13,012 nt of DNA, from contig DCTI01000243.1 of assembly GCA_002329525.1 (NCBI GenBank), positions 10,850 through 23,861 of the forward strand, read 5' to 3'. Shown in pieces: positions 7,501 through 13,012 of the stretch. Position numbers and translations under genes: made by a program. The stretch comes from Negativicutes bacterium UBA1444. GTDB lineage: Bacteria > Bacillota > Negativicutes > UBA1444. A model generated the notes under the pieces. It did no database searches. It worked only from the letters and a program-made list of their open reading frames with translations, and was not told the origin of the DNA. Every line of letters begins with the position of its first letter. Within the stretch, counting starts at the first letter, position 1.

Positions 7501-7532
7501 CGAAGCCCCGGCGCAACAGCGCCGGGGCTTCG
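7501..7532 (-). terminator. Very strong hairpin after the CoA-transferase gene, no U-tract
   Basis: CGAAGCCCCGGCGC (7501-7514) and GCGCCGGGGCTTCG (7519-7532) form a perfect 14-bp GC-rich stem with a 4-nt AACA loop. It lies 34 bp beyond the CoA-transferase stop. Neither side has a proper T-run (minus side CTATCG, plus side TTCATT), so it may act as a transcript-end stabiliser or a U-tract-less terminator. Confidence 0.6.
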
Positions 7533-7565
7533 TTCATTGGTCCGTTACTTGTCGTTTTCTGCCGA

Positions 7566-8744
7566 CTATTCTTCCGCAAAGAATTTTGCTGTTTCGGCTT
7601 CATCCCAGCCGAGAATTTCTTTCAGCAACTCAGCGGTATGTTGTCCCAACAGCGGCGCCGGACGCTCCACAGCCCCAGGGGTCACCGACATTTTGACAGG
7701 TACGCCGGCCATTTTCAGGTGCCCCGCTACCGGGTGCTCCAGTTCGACAATCATGTTCCGGGCTTTGATCTGCGGATCATTGACAATCTTATCCACTGTG
7801 TTGATCGGCGCGCAAGGCAATTCGGCCGCTTCCAATACTTCCATCCACTGTTCGATCGTCTTCGTACTGAAGACTTCATTCAATATGGCCGTCAGTTCCT
7901 TGACATGCGCCGTCCGGTTGCCATTCGTGTTAAACCGCGGATCCGTCAGCAGTTCGGGTTTCCCCAGAATGTTGCAAAGTTTCGTCCATAACCGGTCATT
8001 GCCGGCGCCGACGATGATATGCCCATCTTTGGCCGTGAACGACGAGAACGGCGAAATGGAGGGGTGGCGGTTGCCCAGCGGCGTCGGTACGCTGCCGGAT
8101 GTTACATAGCGGGCAATCGCGTTCTCCAATACGGCGACCTGGCAGTCCAGCATGCCGACATCGACCTTCTGGCCTTCACCGGTTTTTTCCCGGTGGTACA
8201 GCGCCATCATGACGCCATAGGCGGTGAACATTCCCGCGATGATATCGCCGACCGAGGCGCCGACGCGGCAGGGTTCGCCGCCTTCCGGGCCGGTGATGCT
8301 CATGATGCCGCCCATGGCCTGCACGATGATATCATAGGCCGGTTTGTATTGATAAGGTCCGCTGTGGCCGAAACCGGAGCAAGCGGCGTAAATAATCTTG
8401 GGATTGATTTTCTTCAGTTCATCGTAGCCCAGACCAAACTTCTCCATCGTACCCGGCCGGTAGTTTTCCACGACAACATCGGCATATTTGACCATTTCCT
8501 TGAATACGTCGCATTCCGCCTGACGCTTGAAATTCAGGGTCATCGACCGTTTATTGCGGTTCAGGCTCATGAAATAGGCGCTTTCCTTGCCGACAAACGG
8601 GCCGAACGCCCGGGAGTCGTCACCGACTTTCGGCGGCTCGATTTTCACAATGTCGGCACCGTAGTCAGCCAGCATCATCGTGCAATACGGTCCGGCCAAC
8701 ACCCGGCTCAAGTCTAGTACCCGCAATCCTGTCAATGGTTTCAT
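7566..8744 (-). CDS. Family III CoA-transferase (CaiB/BaiF type)
   Basis: Family III enzymes move CoA between carboxylic acids through an aspartyl-CoA intermediate. This 392-residue protein has the family hallmarks: the opening LTGLRVLDLSRVLAGPYC, LADYGADIVKIEPP, NRNKRSMTLN, VVENYRPGTM, SGFGHSGPY, the likely catalytic Asp138 in PAYDIIVQAMGG, and the late GQHTAELL segment. The start is the ATG at 8742-8744, which has AGGAGAG upstream; the open frame continues further up but that part is unlike the family. The substrate cannot be told from the sequence; formyl-, succinyl-, carnitine- and bile-acid CoA-transferases share these motifs. No acyl-CoA partner genes are adjacent. Upstream, a long leader with a terminator and a HutP-like gene suggests regulated read-through. 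Confidence 0.92.
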   Translation of the reverse strand: MKPLTGLRVLDLSRVLAGPYCTMMLADYGADIVKIEPPKVGDDSRAFGPFVGKESAYFMSLNRNKRSMTLNFKRQAECDVFKEMVKYADVVVENYRPGTMEKFGLGYDELKKINPKIIYAACSGFGHSGPYQYKPAYDIIVQAMGGIMSITGPEGGEPCRVGASVGDIIAGMFTAYGVMMALYHREKTGEGQKVDVGMLDCQVAVLENAIARYVTSGSVPTPLGNRHPSISPFSSFTAKDGHIIVGAGNDRLWTKLCNILGKPELLTDPRFNTNGNRTAHVKELTAILNEVFSTKTIEQWMEVLEAAELPCAPINTVDKIVNDPQIKARNMIVELEHPVAGHLKMAGVPVKMSVTPGAVERPAPLLGQHTAELLKEILGWDEAETAKFFAEE

Positions 8745-8784
8745 TTTTTTCTCTCCTTTTATATAAATTTTCATGTTGGGACAA

Positions 8785-8795
8785 TTGTGCAACAA
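8785..8795. promoter_or_regulatory. TTGTGCAACAA, a candidate GntR/FadR-type operator ahead of the CoA-transferase
   Basis: The site matches the general FadR-subfamily pattern TnGTnnnACnA exactly and sits in an AT-rich, nearly symmetric context (CAATTGT / ACAAATTG), 41 bp upstream of the CoA-transferase start codon. The regulator is unknown; the outer bases differ from the GTCTGAC sites near pckA. Confidence 0.3.
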
Positions 8796-8879
8796 ATTGC
8801 TTTGACATCGTGAACACCATTCGACGTGGCCGTGGCAAAATTCCTCCACTGGCTTGCGTTCTTTTATTGCAATATTTAT

Positions 8880-8926
8880 AAAAAAGAAAAAGACAGCCTG
8901 GGAAAACTCCCCTCCGTCTCTCTGTC
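8880..8926 (-). terminator. Candidate leader terminator upstream of the CoA-transferase gene
   Basis: On the minus strand, GACAG (8922-8926) pairs with CTGTC (8892-8896) around an inner hairpin GGGGA/TTCCC (8908-8912 with 8900-8904, one wobble), with an asymmetric internal loop. The tail is TTTTTCTTTTTT (8880-8891), the best U-tract in the window. It is about 140 bp beyond the HutP-like stop and 136 bp before the CoA-transferase start, so it could end the first transcript or attenuate the second. Confidence 0.5.
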
Positions 8927-9007
8927 ACCCATATTTTTTTGTTGTTATACTCATATAGGTTCATCTACGCCGTTCCCTTATGCCAGCCAGTCGATCCGGA
9001 ATGCACA

Positions 9008-9023
9008 CTCTACTCTATCTCTC
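9008..9023 (-). promoter_or_regulatory. NAG-rich cluster, possible HutP-type RNA target
   Basis: On the minus strand, six overlapping GAG/TAG triplets fall in 16 nt (GAGAGATAGAGTAGAG). HutP of Bacillus binds NAG triplets in its own operon mRNA, canonically spaced by 4 nt. Only one pair here, TAG (9015-9017) and GAG (9008-9010), has that spacing, so the match is loose. It lies between the HutP-like gene and the candidate terminator. Confidence 0.3.
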
Positions 9024-9066
9024 ATTTGGCCGGGGGTAGCGCTTGATTCATTTTTATAGACCCGGT

Positions 9067-9501
9067 TCAGGCATCCGTGCCCAAATGCATGATTCCCAAT
9101 CCGGCGCGATCATGGTTCGTCAGCGGATGTAACGCCGACTCTCCAAACAGGGCAACCGCCACCCACTGGCTATCACGCACAACGGCGATTTTCACCGCAA
9201 CACTTACGCTGCTGGCAACGTTGACCATAATGCCCCGCTTCGCTTCGTCGGTTGCATGCAACAACGCATGATAATTCGTGGGGGTTTTTGCCACGAGACC
9301 GGTATTCATGCAAGCCCCGATTACGGCTTTCGTCGTCTTGAGCTGAAATTCCGACAGCGCGGAATTTCCGCTCATTTCCGTGACAACAAAGCGGAATCCC
9401 TGGTCGGCCAGCATTTTTTTCACGGTTTCTTCGTCCTGCATATTGCGGGTCAGGGCCAACAACATGGCGGCGGTCCCAACGCTGCGGATATTGTCAAACA
9501 T
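9067..9501 (-). CDS. HutP family protein (histidine-responsive RNA-binding antiterminator homologue)
   Basis: HutP in Bacillus binds mRNA in the presence of L-histidine and Mg2+ and prevents termination ahead of histidine-utilisation genes. This 144-residue protein aligns along its full length: GTAAMLLALTRN, then GFRFVVTEMSGNSALSEFQLKTTKAVIGAC, then YHALLHATDEAKRG, then WVAVALFGESALHPLTNHDRAGLGIMHLG. His78, His82 and Glu86 have the spacing of HutP His73, His77 and Glu81, and His139 matches the C-terminal metal-binding histidine, so ligand binding looks preserved. The start is uncertain. The ATG at 9499-9501 has GGAG close upstream and best fits HutP; ATGs at 9519 and 9543 are alternatives. 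A TATAAT at 9533-9538 could serve as its -10. There are no hut genes nearby; the next gene is a CoA-transferase. Confidence 0.82.
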   Translation of the reverse strand: MFDNIRSVGTAAMLLALTRNMQDEETVKKMLADQGFRFVVTEMSGNSALSEFQLKTTKAVIGACMNTGLVAKTPTNYHALLHATDEAKRGIMVNVASSVSVAVKIAVVRDSQWVAVALFGESALHPLTNHDRAGLGIMHLGTDA

Positions 9502-9619
9502 ATTTCTCCGGCTATCCATCCAAATCATACGAATTATATTCATTACTTTATCATCATTCGGTCTAATTCGCAACAAGATTCGGTGGCACAGCTTTCCCCG
9601 GATACACCTCGCACCGAAA

Positions 9620-10192
9620 TTAGCGGAAGCCGGCAAGTTCGAAGGTGGCAACTGGGCGATATCGCCGTCGGCCTTCACTGATTTCGCTGGCAATGAGCGC
9701 AAACTGTTCGATTCGCATCGACGGAAATGGCGGCACAGGAAAATCGAGCCAACCGTTTTTCAATATGCCATCCCCCTGAAGAAAAAACGCGTCCCTGGCT
9801 AGGGTTATGTGGGGTTTATACGCGCGTTCCTCAACCGGAAAACCCAATTCCAGCATTGCCTGCGCAACGCCGGCCTGCAAAACCGACAATGCCGAAACAT
9901 CGCCTTTCATTCCAACCCAGACCACTCGCACAGGGTTCGGCGAGCCAAAATAACCGAGACGGTCGCCAACAGAGACCTGAAACGATGCCTGCCGAGACGC
10001 CACCACTGTCAGAACTTGACGAATGTCATCGATTCGTGATTCCGGCGTTTCGCCCAGAAAATGCAAAGTCAGATGCAAATTATCGCGGGCCGGAAATCTG
10101 CCCCCGCGCACCAAGCTCCGGATCTTATTTTGCAGGGAACACAACTCATCCACTACCATTGAGGGAAAATCGACACCAATAAACAGTCTCAT
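9620..10192 (-). CDS. thpR: RNA 2',3'-cyclic phosphodiesterase (2H/LigT family)
   Basis: ThpR proteins open 2',3'-cyclic phosphates on RNA ends. The 190-residue length is normal, and both HxT motifs of the 2H fold are present: HLT (40-42) in NLHLTLHFLGE and HIT (128-130) in YKPHITLAR. The start is the ATG at 10190-10192, giving the typical MRLFIGVDFP opening, with GGAGG 6 nt upstream; the open frame extends further but the extension overlaps the DUF503 gene. The gap from the DUF503 gene is only 25 bp, so the two are probably one operon. The natural substrate in bacteria is not well defined. Confidence 0.92.
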   Translation of the reverse strand: MRLFIGVDFPSMVVDELCSLQNKIRSLVRGGRFPARDNLHLTLHFLGETPESRIDDIRQVLTVVASRQASFQVSVGDRLGYFGSPNPVRVVWVGMKGDVSALSVLQAGVAQAMLELGFPVEERAYKPHITLARDAFFLQGDGILKNGWLDFPVPPFPSMRIEQFALIASEISEGRRRYRPVATFELAGFR

Positions 10193-10217
10193 GACAATCC
10201 TCCGGGATTCTGCATTG

Positions 10218-10499
10218 TCAGCGCAATTCACGCTGAATATCCGTAATTTCCGCCTCGGTATTTTCTTCGATGAACCCGATGATATGGTCCAAAATGCTGT
10301 CGGCCTGGCGAACAGTGCCGGCAACGCAGGCCAGCCCCAGCACGATGGTTTGCAAGGTATCCTGTTCTTCCACTTCGGCAATCGCCACATGAAATTTATT
10401 TTGGACCTTCGCGACGATGCTTTTCACCGCCATGCGTTTTTCCTTCAACGAGGACACCCAGGGTGCATACATTCGGATGATGATCGTGCCGACAATCAT
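10218..10499 (-). CDS. DUF503 (YlxP-like) family protein
   Basis: The 93-residue protein has the DUF503 signature: a short opening strand (MIVGTIIIRMYAP), the SLKEKR motif (17-22), NKFHVAIAEVEEQDTLQTIVLGLACV, and a final helix and strand. Members are small ferredoxin-fold proteins; Bacillus YlxP lies in the nusA-infB-rbfA neighbourhood and has been linked to ribosome maturation, but here the partner is thpR. The start is the ATG at 10497-10499, with AGGTGA at about 5 nt; the open frame extends further without family similarity. Stop and thpR start are 25 bp apart. Confidence 0.88.
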   Translation of the reverse strand: MIVGTIIIRMYAPWVSSLKEKRMAVKSIVAKVQNKFHVAIAEVEEQDTLQTIVLGLACVAGTVRQADSILDHIIGFIEENTEAEITDIQRELR

Positions 10500-10614
10500 T
10501 GCCCTCACCTCTGCGTCCGTAAACTCGCCGTTTCCATTTATCCTTTTGCCGCCGCGCAACCTCCGTTAGGCGGCTTTTCCAGAGATAGGTATTCCCCTTG
10601 CACAGAACGCCCAG

Positions 10615-11286
10615 TCAGTTTTCGTAAAAATCCTGTCGCTCAATTTTCGTCGTTGGCGCAACCAGCCGGACAAATGAAAAAATGTCGTCAAAATGTTGGC
10701 TCACCGCACTTTTGGCGATACCGGCGGGCGCATAAACCACAAACAGCACCTGCCTGGTTTCGGCGGTAATCCGGGTGCGGTAATCCGGCCCATACACGAT
10801 GCTGGAAATCACGCCGTCGGCATCGGCAATCAGCATGTCGCCCAGTTTGGCCGTTTGCTGCCTGCCATTGATCAGGCCGTACTCTTCCCTGCCGTCGGCA
10901 ACCCGCAGCCGCAGCGGCAGTTGTAACGATTGCCAATCATGCCCCGCGGTCAACAATCCATTTTTCAGTTCGGCCATGAACATCGCTTCCACCAGGGCGG
11001 CAACGGCGGGCAACGACTTCCCCTTAAAGCCGACCGACTCCAATTGATGCTGTACGTGGTAGGTCTGCCCGAAACGCTTATAATATGAATTATAGGCTTG
11101 AACCGGTTCATAGTCCGCGACGGCCCGACGATTCGGGAAGCGCGCCCGAATTTCCTCTTCCAGCACGCGCTTTTTATGTTCCAGCACGGCGCAACAGTCC
11201 GGATTGGCCACGCCGCTCAGCGTCATCAGGCCAACGCCGGCGCCCGGGAATGCTTGCTTCCACTCTTCGGAAACCATTAACATCAT
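10615..11286 (-). CDS. B3/B4 domain protein (phenylalanyl-tRNA synthetase beta-subunit-related)
   Basis: This 223-residue protein matches the stand-alone B3/B4 family related to the editing region of PheRS beta. Recognisable segments are YNSYYKRFGQTYHVQHQLESV (with Lys70-Arg71), then LPAVAALVEAMFMAELKNGLLTAGHD, then GDMLIADADGVISSIVYGPD and the RTRITAETRQVLFVVYAPAG strand pair. A role in tRNA or amino-acid proofreading is suggested by homology only; function is not established. The start ATG at 11284-11286 has AAGGGGG 7 nt upstream, and a second ATG follows directly. It lies 48 bp after the AraC gene on the same strand, so the two may be co-transcribed. A 115-bp gap to the DUF503 gene contains only a weak GCCGCC/GGCGGC inverted repeat. 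Confidence 0.85.
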   Translation of the reverse strand: MMLMVSEEWKQAFPGAGVGLMTLSGVANPDCCAVLEHKKRVLEEEIRARFPNRRAVADYEPVQAYNSYYKRFGQTYHVQHQLESVGFKGKSLPAVAALVEAMFMAELKNGLLTAGHDWQSLQLPLRLRVADGREEYGLINGRQQTAKLGDMLIADADGVISSIVYGPDYRTRITAETRQVLFVVYAPAGIAKSAVSQHFDDIFSFVRLVAPTTKIERQDFYEN

Positions 11287-11334
11287 AATACTACCCCCTT
11301 GATCCGTTTTGGCGGCGCCGAGACGCCGTCGGAT

Positions 11335-12216
11335 TCAACGGGTTTCATTATAGTTCCGCAGTCTGCCGGTGGATTGTACAAAATTGCGGTATTGTCCCGG
11401 TGACATGCCGGTGATTTGACGAAACCGCCTTGAAAAATGGCTCTGGTCGACGAAGCCGCTTTCCTGGGCGACAAAGGTTGCTGGGCAGCCCTGTTCCAGC
11501 AGCTTCCGGGCCTGACGCACCCGGACCTGTTGTTGATAGGCATGAGGTGACACACCGACCTGAGCGGTAAAAGACCGAATAAAATAATAGGGACTCAAAT
11601 GGCAAAGTCCGGCTAAATCCTGAATGGATAAATTCTCGGCATAATGCGCCTCCAGATATTCCAGGGCATGCTTCACAGCCGATGGTTCCCGGCCGGGATC
11701 CCGCAAACCCTGCCGTGGCTCGGCATAATGCAAAACCAACGAGGTCAGCAGGGCCAGCAGCCCTTCTTCCTGTTCCAGACGCGAAGTCTCGTTTTCCTCC
11801 AGAGCCTTGTGAAGTTTCTGGATTTGGCCGGCCAGCTGCAAATCATTGATTACCCCGGCGGCAAAGAACGGGAAGTATCCCGGTCGGCCGGTTATTTCAG
11901 TTGTTACCTGGTGCAACCGCTCCGGCGGCAGATAAAACATGCGATATGTCCAGCCAAGCCCATTCACCCCGGTCCCGGTATGCGCTTCGCCCGGCACGGC
12001 CAAGTTAATCTGCCCGGCCGGTGCGATCCAGGTCCCGCCCCGATACGAAAAGGACAACGCGCCCTGCTCAATGACGCCGACGGCATAGTCGTCATGGGCA
12101 TGGCGGGAAAAGGACTGCGCAGTGTAGCGAGCATGAAGCAGGTCCACATCTGGCAAGCACGGACTTCGCCAACATTTTACGATTTCGCTGGTTTTTCTTC
12201 CCCCGGCCGGCTTCAT
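11335..12216 (-). CDS. AraC family transcriptional regulator with N-terminal cupin domain
   Basis: The 293-residue protein has an N-terminal AraC-binding cupin (about 25-110, with FSRHAHDDYAVGVIEQG and PGEAHTG) for a small-molecule ligand. A helical linker follows (121-165), and then two C-terminal helix-turn-helix motifs: LSIQDLAGLCHLSPYYFIRSF (196-216), and FVAQESGFVDQSHFSRRFRQITGMSPGQYR for the second. The start is taken as the ATG at 12214-12216, 1 nt past the acetyltransferase stop, with GGGGA 8 nt upstream; an ATG at 12235-12237 would add seven residues and overlap the preceding gene. This tight junction shows translational coupling with the GNAT gene. The ligand and targets are unknown; the B3/B4 gene 48 bp downstream is a candidate target or passenger. 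Confidence 0.92.
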   Translation of the reverse strand: MKPAGGRKTSEIVKCWRSPCLPDVDLLHARYTAQSFSRHAHDDYAVGVIEQGALSFSYRGGTWIAPAGQINLAVPGEAHTGTGVNGLGWTYRMFYLPPERLHQVTTEITGRPGYFPFFAAGVINDLQLAGQIQKLHKALEENETSRLEQEEGLLALLTSLVLHYAEPRQGLRDPGREPSAVKHALEYLEAHYAENLSIQDLAGLCHLSPYYFIRSFTAQVGVSPHAYQQQVRVRQARKLLEQGCPATFVAQESGFVDQSHFSRRFRQITGMSPGQYRNFVQSTGRLRNYNETR

Positions 12217-12217
12217 T

Positions 12218-12811
12218 TCAGTTTCCCCGTCCGGCATTGGCCACGATCGCTTCCCAATCCGACTTCAGCAACGAGTAACAATACTGATCGACGAATTTTC
12301 CCCGATTCAGCTCATACTGCCGCAACAGGCCGTCCAGACGGAACCCGTTGCGTTCGAGCAGACGCGTGGAATTTTGATTGCCATAATTGACGAACGCTTC
12401 GATCCGGTTATAGCCGGCTGCCATAAAGCCATACCGCAATATCGCGCCGACCGCCTCGCTCATGAACCCCTGTCCCCAATACGGCCGGCCCAGCTCATAT
12501 CCCATTTCGGCGCGGTGATGCTCCGGCTTGTAGTTGTGAAATCCGCAAGTCCCCAAAATCGTTCCGTCGGCATTCCGGACGACGGCCCAGCGGATTCCCT
12601 GGCCGGCGGCGGACAACAGGTTGAGCAGCTCCATCATTTCCCTGGTTTCGGCGATGGACTGGAACGGTTCCAGCGAGAAATACCGCGTCACCTCCGGATC
12701 CGACCAGATGGCATGCAACGCGGGCGCGTCGTCGTCTTTGATCCGTCGGCAGGTCAACCGCTCCGTTTTGAGTGTCGGAAAATCTTCCGCCGCCACTGCT
12801 TCCCTGTTCAT
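12218..12811 (-). CDS. GNAT family N-acetyltransferase (RimJ/RimL-like)
   Basis: This 197-residue protein opens with LKTERLTCRRIKDDDAPALHAI, typical of RimJ/RimL-type N-acetyltransferases. It carries the acetyl-CoA pyrophosphate-binding segment RPYWGQGFMSEA (109-120) and the late NYGNQNSTRLLERNGF motif (142-157). Substrates in this broad group include ribosomal-protein N-termini, antibiotics and small amines, and cannot be told here. The ATG at 12809-12811 has AAGGAAG about 10 nt upstream. It is the first gene after the promoter at 12853-12882 and is directly followed by the AraC gene. Confidence 0.9.
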   Translation of the reverse strand: MNREAVAAEDFPTLKTERLTCRRIKDDDAPALHAIWSDPEVTRYFSLEPFQSIAETREMMELLNLLSAAGQGIRWAVVRNADGTILGTCGFHNYKPEHHRAEMGYELGRPYWGQGFMSEAVGAILRYGFMAAGYNRIEAFVNYGNQNSTRLLERNGFRLDGLLRQYELNRGKFVDQYCYSLLKSDWEAIVANAGRGN

Positions 12812-12852
12812 TGTGATTCAACTTCCTTCACAGGCCTTGCCTGCATTCAGAA

Positions 12853-12882
12853 TGTATAATTACTTCCACACCGGAACGGCAA
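12853..12882 (-). promoter_or_regulatory. Candidate sigma-A promoter of the GNAT-AraC transcript
   Basis: Minus-strand -35 TTGCCG (12877-12882) and -10 TATACA (12853-12858) are separated by 18 nt, about 42 bp upstream of the GNAT start. Each hexamer matches consensus at 4 of 6 positions. A TTCC-N5-GGAA inverted repeat lies in the spacer. Confidence 0.4.
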
Positions 12883-12938
12883 TTCCTGTATTGCTGCAAC
12901 GTCAATCCGTTCCGCGTCTCGCCGCGGCAAATGCAAAA

Positions 12939-12960
12939 CCCTCCGGGTCATCCCGGAGGG
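12939..12960 (-). terminator. Intrinsic terminator for the minus-strand gene entering from the right
   Basis: CCCTCCGGG (12939-12947) and CCCGGAGGG (12952-12960) form a perfect 9-bp stem with a 4-nt loop. On the minus strand it is followed by TTTTGCATTTG. It lies 32 bp past the stop at 12993-12995. Confidence 0.75.
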
Positions 12961-12992
12961 CCGATGGTTTTGTTGTTTCGCCAGAATGCCGA

Positions 12993-13012
12993 TTATTCTT
13001 CGTCCTGCCATA
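12993..13012 (-). CDS. C-terminal end of an unidentified gene (partial, runs off the right edge)
   Basis: A minus-strand frame ends WQDEE followed by TAA (12993-12995), with a clear intrinsic terminator 32 bp further on. The acidic tail and position are those of a normal gene end, but only six residues are visible, so neither identity nor the reading frame is certain. Confidence 0.4.

Larger units (their letters stand above)
8745..9066 (-). other. Long untranslated stretch between the HutP-like gene and the CoA-transferase gene
   Basis: This 322-bp region has no convincing gene; open frames here lack family signal and run into the CoA-transferase reading frame. In minus-strand order it holds an NAG-rich cluster (9008-9023), a possible -10 TATAAC (8944-8949), a U-tract terminator (8880-8926) and a TTGTGCAACAA palindrome (8785-8795) close to the CoA-transferase ribosome binding site. 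The order resembles an attenuated leader. Confidence 0.5.

Noticed and set aside
8019..8717. Plus-strand 232-codon open frame
   Set aside because: It is antisense to the CoA-transferase gene, whose family motifs are unambiguous; composition is that of a shadow frame.
8665..8964. Minus-strand 99-codon frame in the CoA-transferase leader, with an internal TTG after GGAGG
   Set aside because: It runs into the CoA-transferase gene in another frame, is highly basic and shows no recognisable motifs. The GGAGG spacing of about 4 nt is poor.
9502..9702. Extended N-terminus of the HutP-like protein (up to 67 additional residues)
   Set aside because: The extension overlaps the thpR gene end, has no HutP similarity and no ribosome binding site at its ATG.

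Overview
The window looks like a chromosomal segment of an anaerobic, moderately GC-rich Firmicute. A member of the Negativicutes (Sporomusa-like) fits best, but this is an inference from gene content. Supporting points are strong AAGGAGG-type ribosome binding sites with several TTG starts, ATP-type PEP carboxykinase, a TM1266-type hydrogenase-associated protein, a HutP homologue, a YlxP/DUF503 protein and a family III CoA-transferase. No insertion sequence, CRISPR array, rRNA or tRNA was seen.

Layout. Positions 1-2151 (minus) hold a carbon-regulator locus: the start of an unidentified gene at the left edge, a TM1266-family small protein, and a composite regulator. That regulator joins a GntR winged helix to a pyruvate-kinase body that has lost its B domain and catalytic residues, and ends in an intact PK C-terminal domain and a PEP-utiliser phosphohistidine domain. 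It is divergent from pckA (2395-3993, plus), and the intergenic region carries GT-N3-AC palindromes of the GntR/FadR type. Next on the plus strand are glutamine-dependent NAD synthetase (4229-6103) and a radical SAM protein with variant cysteine spacing (6146-7033). The rest is on the minus strand: a zinc-ribbon membrane protein, a CaiB/BaiF CoA-transferase, a HutP-like protein, ThpR, DUF503, a B3/B4-domain protein, an AraC regulator, a GNAT acetyltransferase, and probably the tail of one more gene at the right edge.

How the genes may work together. The strongest story is the divergent pair at 463-3993. A pyruvate-kinase-derived pseudoenzyme fused to a DNA-binding domain is well placed to sense PEP, pyruvate or a phospho-state and to control PEP carboxykinase. 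A second possible circuit is at 7566-9501. A HutP-family gene is followed by a long untranslated stretch with an NAG-rich cluster and a U-tract terminator, then by the CoA-transferase gene. This has the same order as hutP and its terminator ahead of hutH in Bacillus. The right-hand minus-strand block (GNAT, AraC, B3/B4, DUF503, ThpR) is closely spaced and could be one or two transcripts.

Several starts were moved inward from the longest open frame, because a strong ribosome binding site and family alignment agree on an internal codon. This applies to the fusion regulator, the TM1266 protein, the radical SAM protein, the CoA-transferase, HutP-like, ThpR, DUF503 and AraC.
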